Source: Pseudomonadota bacterium
GTDB lineage: Bacteria > Pseudomonadota > Alphaproteobacteria > Rhizobiales > Devosiaceae
Assembly (NCBI GenBank): GCA_023388175.1
Contig: JAEWGT010000017.1
Location: 496,001 to 560,000 of the forward strand
Length of the DNA stretch: 64,000 nucleotides
Reading direction: 5' to 3'
Of this stretch, positions 23,227 through 30,938 are shown one piece after another. Each line of letters opens with the position of its first letter. The first letter of the stretch is position 1. The notes below the pieces were generated by a model that saw only the letters and a list, made by a program, of their open reading frames with translations, did no database searches and was not told where the DNA came from. The position numbers and the translations under genes are program-made.

Positions 23227-24507
23227 TCACCGGAACAGGCTGGGCAGCCAGAGCGACAGGGCCGGGATATAGGTCACCAGGCCCAGCACGATCAGCCCCG
23301 CCAGATAGAACGGCCAGACACTGCGCATCGCCGCCCAGATCGATATTTTACCGACAGCAGCAGCCACGAACTGCACCGGACCAAGCGGCGGCGTATTGAG
23401 ACCGATGCCGAGGTTGAGGATCATGATCACGCCGAAATGCACCGGATCGACCCCGAACTTCTGCACCATCGGCAGGAAGATCGGCGTGGTGATGATGATG
23501 AGCGGACCCATATCCATGAAGGTGCCGAGCACCAGCAGCAGCACGTTGATGAGCAGCAGCACCATCAGCGGATCGCTGGTCAACTGCGCCACGGCATCGG
23601 TCAGGATCGGTGCAACGCGCAGATAGGCCATCAGCCAGCCGAACGAGGCGGCGGCACCGATGATGAACAGGACCATGGCCGTGGTGCGCACTGCCCCGGT
23701 GACGCAATGCACGAAGGCTTTCCAGTCCATGCTGCGATAGACGACCAGCGTGACCAGGAAGGCGTAAAGCACCGCGATGCAGGAGCTTTCCGTCGCCGTG
23801 AAAATACCCGACCGCACGCCGCCGAAAATAATGGCGATCAACAACAGGCCCGGGATGGACACGAGGAAATACTGAAAGGCCCGCGCAAAGCCCGGGAACG
23901 GCTCGGTCGGATAGCCCCGATGACGGGCCACGACATAGGCGGTGATCATCAGGGCAACAGCGAGCAGCAGCCCGGGAATGACGCCCGCGGTGAACAGATC
24001 GGCAATGGAGATGCGTCCGCCGCCCGAAAGCGAATAGATGATCATGTTGTGGCTGGGCGGGAGCAGAAGTGCGATCAGCGCTGCCATCGAGGTGACGTTG
24101 ACCGCATAGTCCGCGCCATAGCCCCGCGCCTTCATCTGCGGGATCATGATGCCGCCAACGGCGGCAGCTTCCGCCACCGCCGAGCCGGAAATGCCGCCGA
24201 ACAGCGTCGAGGCCAGCACATTGACCTGGCCGAGTCCCCCGCGCACATGGCCGATCACCGACCCGGCAAAAGCGATGATCCGGCCAGCAATGCCGCCGCG
24301 CATCATCAGGTCGCCGGCGAAGATGAAGAACGGGATGGCGAGCAGCGTGAAGGCCGACACGCCGGAATTGAGCTGCTGGAACACCACGATGGGCGGGCGC
24401 CCCAGATAGACAATGGTAGCGAAGCTGGCAATGCCCAGCGAAAAGGCGATAGGCGTGCCCACCACCATAAGCAGGCCGAAAACGCCGAAAAGTAGCCAAT
24501 ATTCCAT
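23227..24507 (-). CDS. TRAP transporter large permease (DctM/SiaM type)
   Basis: A 426-aa protein with about 12 hydrophobic segments and the DctM family motifs IPFFIFAGDLMMRGGIAGRI, GGISGSAVAEAAAVGGIMIP and NLGIGLNTPPLGPVQFVAA. It forms the sodium-coupled channel of the uronate TRAP importer. The start at 24507 follows the dctQ stop by 5 bases. Confidence 0.92.
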   Translation of the reverse strand: MEYWLLFGVFGLLMVVGTPIAFSLGIASFATIVYLGRPPIVVFQQLNSGVSAFTLLAIPFFIFAGDLMMRGGIAGRIIAFAGSVIGHVRGGLGQVNVLASTLFGGISGSAVAEAAAVGGIMIPQMKARGYGADYAVNVTSMAALIALLLPPSHNMIIYSLSGGGRISIADLFTAGVIPGLLLAVALMITAYVVARHRGYPTEPFPGFARAFQYFLVSIPGLLLIAIIFGGVRSGIFTATESSCIAVLYAFLVTLVVYRSMDWKAFVHCVTGAVRTTAMVLFIIGAAASFGWLMAYLRVAPILTDAVAQLTSDPLMVLLLINVLLLVLGTFMDMGPLIIITTPIFLPMVQKFGVDPVHFGVIMILNLGIGLNTPPLGPVQFVAAAVGKISIWAAMRSVWPFYLAGLIVLGLVTYIPALSLWLPSLFR

Positions 24508-24512
24508 CTGCG

Positions 24513-25040
24513 TCAGGCCTCGGAAATCGTAGGTTCAAGAGTGTCGGCATCGACGGGTTCGCCGGCCAGGCGCAGCAGGAAACGCTCCAGCGCAAACAGG
24601 CACATCAGGAAACCGGATACGACGATGGGGAGATAGGTGAAGGTCTGCGGCAGACCAATCACCGGAATGCGGACGGACAGGCCGCGTAGCGCCAGTTCGC
24701 CGCCATACCAGACCATGCCGAACGCAAAGGCGAAGATTGCGATATCGCTGAAGCCGCGCAGCCACGGCTTGGCGCTGGGCGGCAATGCGTAGAGCAGGAC
24801 GTCAAAGCCCATATGGAACTTCTCCCGGACGCCGACTGCGGCGCCGAGGAAAATGAACCAGCTCATCAGCATGATGGCCGCGCCTTCCGTCCAGGACGGA
24901 GAATTGTTCATCACGAAACGCATGAAGACCTGATAGGCGACGATGATCGTCATAACCACCAGGCCCAGGCCAGCCAGCCAAAGCGCAAGAGTTGAAAGTG
25001 CTCGCAGCAAACTGCTGAGCGGAAGTAGCCAGCGTCTCAC
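24513..25040 (-). CDS. TRAP transporter small permease (DctQ type)
   Basis: A 175-aa protein with four predicted helices. The DctQ pattern is visible in YQVFMRFVMNNSPSWTEGAAIMLMSWFIFLGAAVGVREKFHMGFD. It partners with the large permease 5 bases downstream and with the binding protein upstream. Between this gene and the binding protein lies a hairpin at 25061-25086. Confidence 0.9.
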   Translation of the reverse strand: MRRWLLPLSSLLRALSTLALWLAGLGLVVMTIIVAYQVFMRFVMNNSPSWTEGAAIMLMSWFIFLGAAVGVREKFHMGFDVLLYALPPSAKPWLRGFSDIAIFAFAFGMVWYGGELALRGLSVRIPVIGLPQTFTYLPIVVSGFLMCLFALERFLLRLAGEPVDADTLEPTISEA

Positions 25041-25060
25041 GGGACGTCCTCCGAAAGGAA

Positions 25061-25086
25061 AACCGGGCCGGCATACCGGCCCGGCA
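25061..25086 (-). other. Hairpin between TRAP binding protein and permease genes
   Basis: A 9-bp GC stem, 25063-25071 pairing with 25076-25084 around a 4-base loop, followed on the minus strand by a short T-run. Probably attenuates or stabilises the transcript so the binding protein is made in excess. Confidence 0.6.
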
Positions 25087-25093
25087 GTCTTGA

Positions 25094-26074
25094 TCAGCCT
25101 TCGGTGGCCTGGATGCGGGCAACCAGGTCCTGCAGTTCCGGATCAGTGACATACTTGTCATAGACCGGCTTCATCGCATCGATGAACGGCTGCTTGTCGA
25201 CCTCGTTGATCGTGGCGCCGAGCGCTTCGACGGCAGCCTTGGATTCGACTTCCTTGGCAGCCCAAAGCTCACGCTGATAGGCCACCGATTCCTTGGCGGC
25301 TTCGCGCATGGCAGCCTGGATATCGGCGTCCAGACCGTCCCAGACGACCTTGGAGACGACCAGAACTTCCGGCACCATCAGATGCTCGTTGAGCGAGTAG
25401 AACTTGGCGACCTCTGCGTGACCAGCAGTGTCATAGCTCGGATAGTTGTTCTCGGCGCCGTCGATAACGCCGGTCTGGATGCCGGAATAAACTTCGCCAT
25501 AGGGCATCGGGGTGGCATTGCCGCCCAGTGCGCCAACCATGTCGACGAAAATGTCCGAGCCCATGACGCGGAGCTTCATGCCTTCCATATCGGCAGGCGT
25601 CGTGATCGGCCGTGTGCTGTTGTAGAACGAGCGGGCACCACCGTCGTAATAGGCCAGTGCAACAACGTCCACCGCTTCAAACGCAGCAAGGATTTCCTCC
25701 CCGATCTCGCCATCGAGTACATTGTGGAAATGCTCGGCGGAACGGAAGATGTACGGCAATTGCGTCACGGTGGCCTTGGGGACCTGCGTACCGAAAGCGC
25801 CGATGGAAATGCGGTTGAGATCGATCACGCCGAACTGCGTCTGCTCGATCGTATCGGCTTCCTGGCCCAGCTGTGCCGAGTGGAACACTTCCACCGAATA
25901 GCGACCGTCGGTCTTTTCGCTCAGCAATTCGCCGAACTTCTTCACGGCCTCGACGGTAGGGTAGCCATCAGGATGCGTGTCGGACGAGCGCAGCACCGTC
26001 TGGGCGCTGGCAGCAGACACCATAAGGCTGGACGCAATGACGGCCACAGCCGCCATTTTAGGCAGATGAAACAT
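25094..26074 (-). CDS. TRAP transporter substrate-binding protein (DctP type), likely hexuronate
   Basis: A 326-aa DctP family protein. A Sec signal peptide (MFHLPKMAAVAVIASSLMVS, cleavage near ASAQ) precedes the mature start TVLRSSDTHPDGYPTVEAV. Ligand-binding family segments are GGARSFYNSTRPITTPADMEGMKLRVMGS (with the conserved Arg for a carboxylate) and GEVYSGIQTGVIDGAENN. The ATG at 26074 has a perfect ggagg box; a start at 26098 would not. Co-transcription with kduI-kduD-uxuA implies a hexuronate or unsaturated uronate ligand, which is inferred. Confidence 0.9.
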   Translation of the reverse strand: MFHLPKMAAVAVIASSLMVSAASAQTVLRSSDTHPDGYPTVEAVKKFGELLSEKTDGRYSVEVFHSAQLGQEADTIEQTQFGVIDLNRISIGAFGTQVPKATVTQLPYIFRSAEHFHNVLDGEIGEEILAAFEAVDVVALAYYDGGARSFYNSTRPITTPADMEGMKLRVMGSDIFVDMVGALGGNATPMPYGEVYSGIQTGVIDGAENNYPSYDTAGHAEVAKFYSLNEHLMVPEVLVVSKVVWDGLDADIQAAMREAAKESVAYQRELWAAKEVESKAAVEALGATINEVDKQPFIDAMKPVYDKYVTDPELQDLVARIQATEG

Positions 26075-26186
26075 GTAGTCCTCCCAATTTCTCCTCAACG
26101 GCCCCAGCTTCTCGCTTCAGGCCGCGACAGCGGAACGATCTGCTGTCCGATCCCCTCCCATTTGCAGATGAAAGGATCACGGCTAA

Positions 26187-26237
26187 ACTGGTATGGAAGA
26201 TAAAATCACAAGTCAACATACAATAATTGGTATGTTG
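26187..26237. promoter_or_regulatory. Candidate GntR-type operators upstream of the uronate operon
   Basis: Two direct half-sites, ACTGGTATGG (26187-26196) and ATTGGTATGT (26226-26235), resemble halves of UxuR/ExuR-like TTGGTATACCAA operators. The second lies in a perfect 8-bp inverted repeat, CAACATAC (26214-26221) and GTATGTTG (26230-26237). The block is AT-rich compared with its surroundings and sits 113-163 bases before the first gene of the operon. Confidence 0.5.
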
Positions 26238-26272
26238 TGTGATGACTTTGCACGGCACGGGCGGCATTGCGC

Positions 26273-26307
26273 AAAAAGGCCCCCGGATCCATTCGATCCG
26301 AGGGCCT
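26273..26307 (-). terminator. Rho-independent terminator of lpd
   Basis: On the minus strand AGGCCC-TCGGATC pairs with GGATCCG-GGGGCCT around a short loop and is followed by TTTTTG, 24 bases after the lpd stop codon. Confidence 0.85.
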
Positions 26308-26330
26308 GTGAAAACGCCGATATTGACGTC

Positions 26331-27740
26331 CTAAATGTGGATGGCGCCGTCGCCGAGCGCCAGCGCGGCTTCGCGGATCGCTTCGGAGAGCGTGGGATGG
26401 GCATGCGTGGTGCGCGCCAGATCTTCGGAGGCACCCGAAAATTCCATCAGCGTCACCAGTTCGTGGATCATCTCGCCCGCATTCTTGCCCACGATATGCG
26501 CCCCGAGCACGCGGTCGGTTTCGACATCGGCCAGGATCTTCACAAAACCCTGCGTTGCCAGCATCGCCTTGGCGCGGCCATTGGCGGTAAAGGGGAACTT
26601 GCCGATCTTGTAATTGACGCCGTCGGCCTTCAGCTCATCTTCGGTCTTGCCCACCGTGGCCACTTCCGGGTTGGTGTAAACCACGGACGGAATGGCGGCA
26701 TAGTTCACATGGCCTGCCTGACCGGCGAGGATTTCGGCAACCGCAATGCCTTCATCCTCGGCCTTGTGCGCCAGCATCGGCCCCACGATCACGTCGCCAA
26801 TGGCATAGATGCCATCGACAGTGCTCTTGTAATGTCCATCGACGCGGACCCGGCCACGCTCGTCCAGCGCCACCCCGGCAATTTCGAGGCCCAGGCCTTC
26901 GGTGAACGGCTTGCGGCCGATGGCCACCAGCGCAACGTCGGCGCCCAGCACTTCGGCCTCGCCGCCCTTGGCCGGCTCGACACGCAGTTGCAGCGAGCCA
27001 TCCTCAGCCTTGTCGATGCCGGCAACCTTGCTCGACAGCTTGAATTCCATGCCCTGTTTCTGCAGCATGCGCTGGAACTGGCGCGCCACCTCGCTATCCA
27101 TACCCGGCAGGATACGGTCGAGATATTCCACCACGGTGACCTGCGCACCAAGCCGCATCCAGACCGAACCCAGTTCCAGCCCGATCACGCCTGCACCGAT
27201 GACCACCAGCTTGTTCGGCACCTGCTCAAGCGTCAGCGCGCCAGTGGAGGTAACCACCTGCTTTTCATCGATCTCAATGCCCGGCAGATTGGCCGAAACC
27301 GAACCCGTGGCAATGACGATATTCTTGGTCACGATTTCGGTCTGCGGACCACTCTGCGGCGTCACCAGCACTTTGCCAGCAGACGGGATGGACCCGATAC
27401 CGCGAAACACGGTGATCTTGTTCTTCTTGAACAGGTAGTCGACGCCGCCGACATTGGACGCAACCGTTTCCGCTCTATGGTTCATCATCTGCTTGAGATT
27501 GAGCTGCGGCGCGGGGATATCGATGCCCAGCGCCTTGAAGCCATGGCCGGCTTCCTCGAACAGCTCGGACGCATGGAGCAGCGCCTTGGAGGGAATGCAG
27601 CCGATATTGAGGCAGGTTCCGCCGAGCGTCGCCCACTTCTCCACCACGGCAACTTTCATGCCCAGTTGCGCCGCGCGGATCGCGCAGACATAGCCGCCCG
27701 GGCCCGAGCCGATGATGGTGAGGTCGAATTGGTCTGCCAT
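26331..27740 (-). CDS. lpd: Dihydrolipoyl dehydrogenase (E3)
   Basis: A 469-aa class I flavin disulfide reductase. The FAD motif GSGPGGYVCA is at residues 11-20, the redox disulfide is Cys43/Cys48 in GGTCLNIGCIPSK, the NAD motif is VIGAGVIGLELGSV and the catalytic His is in HAHPTLSE near the C-terminus. It reoxidises dihydrolipoamide for the 2-oxoglutarate dehydrogenase complex. It is the last gene of the minus-strand TCA cluster and ends in a strong terminator. It starts 20 bases after the LysE-type gene. Confidence 0.95.
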   Translation of the reverse strand: MADQFDLTIIGSGPGGYVCAIRAAQLGMKVAVVEKWATLGGTCLNIGCIPSKALLHASELFEEAGHGFKALGIDIPAPQLNLKQMMNHRAETVASNVGGVDYLFKKNKITVFRGIGSIPSAGKVLVTPQSGPQTEIVTKNIVIATGSVSANLPGIEIDEKQVVTSTGALTLEQVPNKLVVIGAGVIGLELGSVWMRLGAQVTVVEYLDRILPGMDSEVARQFQRMLQKQGMEFKLSSKVAGIDKAEDGSLQLRVEPAKGGEAEVLGADVALVAIGRKPFTEGLGLEIAGVALDERGRVRVDGHYKSTVDGIYAIGDVIVGPMLAHKAEDEGIAVAEILAGQAGHVNYAAIPSVVYTNPEVATVGKTEDELKADGVNYKIGKFPFTANGRAKAMLATQGFVKILADVETDRVLGAHIVGKNAGEMIHELVTLMEFSGASEDLARTTHAHPTLSEAIREAALALGDGAIHI

Positions 27741-27760
27741 TGTCTAGCCTCGAAGAGTGA

Positions 27761-28393
27761 TCAGCGCTGTTGTGCCAAAGCGACGCGAACAGCCAGCGCC
27801 AGGAACGTAATACCGGTAACCCGATTAAACCACCGGCCGGCGCGGAAAAAGCCTTGTCGCACCGCAGGGGTCGTAAAGAAAACCGACACAAGTGCAAACC
27901 AGGCAAAAAGCATTAGGCTCATGCTGCCCACATAAATCACCTTGGCATCGCCTCCGGTCTGGACCGACACGAGCGAGGTGAAGAGGGCAAGAAAGAACAG
28001 CACGGCCTTGGGATTGAGAAGATTGGTCAGGAAGCCCAGCGCAAAGGCCGACATGTCGCTCTTGCGCGCGTCGGCCACATCGGACACATCAGGCAATTGC
28101 GGCGGCGGGGCGCGCAGCGCCGATATGGCCAGCCAGACCAGATAGGCAACGCCCGCCCATTTGAGGATGTTGAACAGCAGCAGCGACTGCCCCACAATCA
28201 CCCCAACGCCGAGCAGGGTATAGGTGCCATGCACAAGGATCGATGTGGCCACCCCCGCCGAAGTCAGGATTGCGGCGCGTCGGCCATGTACCACGGCCTG
28301 CCGCAGCACCATGGCGAAATCGGCGCCGGGAATGACCGCATTGATGCCGAATGCGAGCATCAGTCCCGCAAATTCCAGCCAGGGAAATTCCAT
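27761..28393 (-). CDS. LysE family translocator
   Basis: A 210-aa integral membrane exporter of the LysE/RhtB family with about six helices. The signature is NAVIPGADFAMVLRQAVVHGRRAAILTSAGVATSI near the N-terminus, followed by WAGVAYLVWLAISALR. Members export amino acids. The ATG at 28393 is used; a GTG three codons upstream is also in frame. It sits between the MAPEG gene and lpd in the minus-strand cluster, so read-through from the suc genes is possible. Confidence 0.88.
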   Translation of the reverse strand: MEFPWLEFAGLMLAFGINAVIPGADFAMVLRQAVVHGRRAAILTSAGVATSILVHGTYTLLGVGVIVGQSLLLFNILKWAGVAYLVWLAISALRAPPPQLPDVSDVADARKSDMSAFALGFLTNLLNPKAVLFFLALFTSLVSVQTGGDAKVIYVGSMSLMLFAWFALVSVFFTTPAVRQGFFRAGRWFNRVTGITFLALAVRVALAQQR

Positions 28394-28498
28394 TGCCGCC
28401 ACCGTGCATTAACAAGCGAGCCCAGCGTTACACCAGGCTGGGGCGGCGGGCAATGACAGGCAGGGCTAGACGCCCTGCCCATGCGGCAAGCCCCGATG

Positions 28499-28888
28499 CT
28501 AGAACGCGACGCCGACAAACAGCATGACCAGGCCCACAAGTGAGACCAGCCAGAAGGCCGAACGCATCAGCGGAATGTCGATGAAATAGGACGGCAGATA
28601 GGCCCAACGCGCCCAGAACCAGATCTGGCTGCCCCATTGGGTCAGCCCGTCCGAGCGGCCCGATAATTCCGTGGCAACCGCCAGGGCAATGAAAATGCCG
28701 TAGGTTTCGAGGAAATTGCGCAGGGCACGATTGCCACGGGTGGTCCATTTGTTCGGCGGCCGCTCATTGTCGCGCTGGCTGCCCGCATGCAGAAGGCCAT
28801 AGTCGAGGCGGTAGGCTGTTGACTGAACAACCACATAGGCCATGGCCAAGGCGGCACTCCAGATCAGCAGCGTCAGTTCTATAGTCAT
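28499..28888 (-). CDS. MAPEG family membrane protein
   Basis: A 129-aa protein with four hydrophobic segments and the MAPEG-like core NRALRNFLETYGIFIALAVATEL preceded by RGNRA. Family members include eukaryotic glutathione-dependent enzymes; bacterial ones are mostly uncharacterised. Similar genes occur between sucB and lpd in other Rhizobiales, so the location is conserved rather than accidental, which is recalled rather than shown here. Confidence 0.82.
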   Translation of the reverse strand: MTIELTLLIWSAALAMAYVVVQSTAYRLDYGLLHAGSQRDNERPPNKWTTRGNRALRNFLETYGIFIALAVATELSGRSDGLTQWGSQIWFWARWAYLPSYFIDIPLMRSAFWLVSLVGLVMLFVGVAF

Positions 28889-29001
28889 GAATCACCCATT
28901 CGTTCGTGCCATGCTAACAGAACGCCGGGAGCCTACGATCGGATCATTCACTTCCCCCTGGAATGATTTGGCCGTCCGTGAGCCGATTGACCTGCAGACT
29001 A

Positions 29002-29445
29002 TCAGGATGCTGAAATTTCCTGGGCGCGCTTCAGGATGTCGGGCAATTGCTTGTCGATGTCCAGCGTGCCGCTTTCAACCTGCTCCAGAAATGTCCGGCA
29101 AAAGACATTCTTATCCCCGGCCTGGTTATAGGCACTCATGATCTGGCTGCCGCCGTAGAGTTCGGCGGCCTGCTGCTGCCCCTCTGCGCCGCCGCCAAGG
29201 CGGGTGATCACCCGGTCGGCCAGATCCAGATAGCTGATATTGCGCAGATACCAGTTTGCAGCGGCGTCCTTATAGGCACCGTCGAGCCCGGTATTTTCGT
29301 AGCAATGGGTGGTCATGGCTTCGACAATGGCTTTAGAGCCGTGAAAGGCCATCAACTCGCCGACAAGGGCGGCATCGTCCTGCGCTTGCGCCGGCAGGAT
29401 GGCAGTAAAAAAGGCAGCGGCGAGAACCATATTCCGTCGCAACAC
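29002..29445 (-). CDS. Secreted/periplasmic hypothetical protein
   Basis: About 147 aa with a signal peptide (VLRRNMVLAAAFFTAILPAQ, cleavage after AQA). The mature part DDAALVGELMAFHGSKAIVEAMTTHCYENTGLDG has two Cys that may pair with the later NVFCRTFLEQ. The start is uncertain: the GTG at 29445 follows ggagatat, while ATG codons lie at 29478 and 29430. No family is recognised. It is on the same strand as the TCA genes but lies after the sucB terminator, so it probably has its own promoter. Confidence 0.7.
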   Translation of the reverse strand: MLRRNMVLAAAFFTAILPAQAQDDAALVGELMAFHGSKAIVEAMTTHCYENTGLDGAYKDAAANWYLRNISYLDLADRVITRLGGGAEGQQQAAELYGGSQIMSAYNQAGDKNVFCRTFLEQVESGTLDIDKQLPDILKRAQEISAS

Positions 29446-29556
29446 ATATCTCCGTTCAGCGCTCTCAGCATCGCGCATTTCACTCGCATAAATCGCCAAT
29501 TCGCTAACAGACTGTTAGCGTTCACAGGCTTCTCGACACACCTTTTGGTGAGCAAC

Positions 29557-29588
29557 GAAAAAGGGCCCGCGTGAAGCGAGCCCTTCTA
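29557..29588 (-). terminator. Rho-independent terminator of sucB
   Basis: Minus strand: AAGGGCTCGC pairs with GCGGGCCCTT (one mismatch) around a 5-base loop, followed by TTTCG. It closes the sucA-sucB transcript 21 bases after the sucB stop. Confidence 0.85.
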
Positions 29589-29608
29589 AAAAACAATAGT
29601 GGCGATCT

Positions 29609-30859
29609 TTAGAGATCGAGCACCAGACGCTCCGGCGCCTCAAGGCTTTCCTTGACGCGAACAAGGAAGGTCACCGCTTCCTTGCCGTCGACGATCCGGT
29701 GGTCATAGCTGAGCGCCAGATACATCATCGGGCGGATCACGATCTGGCCACCAACGACAACCGGGCGCTCCTGGATCTTGTGCATGCCCAGAATGCCCGA
29801 CTGCGGCGCGTTGAGGATCGGCGTCGACATCAGCGAACCATAGACGCCACCATTGGAGATGGTGAAGGTGCCGCCCTGCATGTCGGCCATGGACAATGCG
29901 CCGTCACGAGCCTTGCGGCCGAGATTGCCGATTTCCTTCTCGATCTCGGCAATCGACATCTGATCGGCATTGCGCACGACCGGAACGACGAGGCCCTTGT
30001 CGGTGCCCACGGCGACGCCGATATGGGCGTACTGCTTGTAGATCAGGTCATCGCCATCGATCTCGGCATTGACGGCCGGGATTTCCTTGAGCGCGTGAAC
30101 CACCGCCTTGGTGAAGAAGCCCATGAAGCCCAGCTTGACGCCATGCTTCTTCTCGAACAGGTCCTTGTACTGGTTGCGCAGGTCCATCACCGGCTTCATG
30201 TCCACCTCGTTGAAGGTGGTCAGCATGGCGGCAGTGTTCTGCGCATCCTTTAGGCGGCGCGCGATTGTCTGGCGCAAACGGGTCATCTTCACGCGTTCTT
30301 CGCGCGAAGCATCGTCTGCAGCAACCGGAGCGCGTGGCGCAGCGGGCTTTGCGGCAGGAGCCGGAGCCGCAGCAGCGGGCTTGGCCAGCGAGGCCAGCAC
30401 GTCTTCCTTGAGCACCTGACCGGCCTTGCCTGAACCGGCAATATTGGCGGCGTCGAGATTGTTCTCGTTGATCAGCTTCTGCGCGGAGGGCGCGGGAGCG
30501 CGGTCTGTGGCGGTAGCCGGAGCCGAAGCAGGCTCGGGCTTGATCACTTCGGGACCGGCAGCATTGTTGGCCGGAGCATCGCTCTTGGCTTCAGCCTTGG
30601 GCGCAGCGGCAGCGGCACCGGAGCCGGCAGCGATTGCACCCAGCAGCGCACCGACATCGACGGTGTCGCCAGGATTGGCGGAGATGGCTTCCAGCACGCC
30701 GGCGGCGGGTGCGGGCACTTCAATGGTTACCTTGTCGGTTTCCAGTTCAACCAAAGGCTCGTCGGCGGCGACGGCATCGCCCACCTTCTTGTACCACTGG
30801 CCGATAGTGGCCTCGGTGACGCTCTCGCCCAGGGTCGGAACCCGGATTTCTGTCGACAT
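29609..30859 (-). CDS. sucB: Dihydrolipoyllysine-residue succinyltransferase (E2 of 2-oxoglutarate dehydrogenase)
   Basis: A 416-aa E2 subunit. A lipoyl domain (residues 1-75) carries Lys43 in LETDKVTIEV, followed by an Ala/Pro-rich linker, the E1/E3-binding domain (about 120-155: APSAQKLINENNLDAANIAG), a second Ala/Pro linker and the catalytic domain (about 185-416) with the active-site YDHRIVDGKEA. It transfers succinyl groups from E1 to CoA. It follows sucA by 79 bases. Confidence 0.95.
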   Translation of the reverse strand: MSTEIRVPTLGESVTEATIGQWYKKVGDAVAADEPLVELETDKVTIEVPAPAAGVLEAISANPGDTVDVGALLGAIAAGSGAAAAAPKAEAKSDAPANNAAGPEVIKPEPASAPATATDRAPAPSAQKLINENNLDAANIAGSGKAGQVLKEDVLASLAKPAAAAPAPAAKPAAPRAPVAADDASREERVKMTRLRQTIARRLKDAQNTAAMLTTFNEVDMKPVMDLRNQYKDLFEKKHGVKLGFMGFFTKAVVHALKEIPAVNAEIDGDDLIYKQYAHIGVAVGTDKGLVVPVVRNADQMSIAEIEKEIGNLGRKARDGALSMADMQGGTFTISNGGVYGSLMSTPILNAPQSGILGMHKIQERPVVVGGQIVIRPMMYLALSYDHRIVDGKEAVTFLVRVKESLEAPERLVLDL

Positions 30860-30938
30860 GGAATTTGTCCTTCTATTTCGGGCCTGAGCGCCACGTCCTA
30901 TTGAGGAATGTGGCGCTCTTTATGTCTTGTCACAAGGC

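Noticed and set aside
21792..23399. 535-codon plus-strand open frame opposite kduI and the GntR gene
   Set aside because: Antisense shadow; no start signal or domain.
26193..27935. 580-codon plus-strand open frame opposite lpd
   Set aside because: Antisense to a certain gene with complete catalytic motifs.
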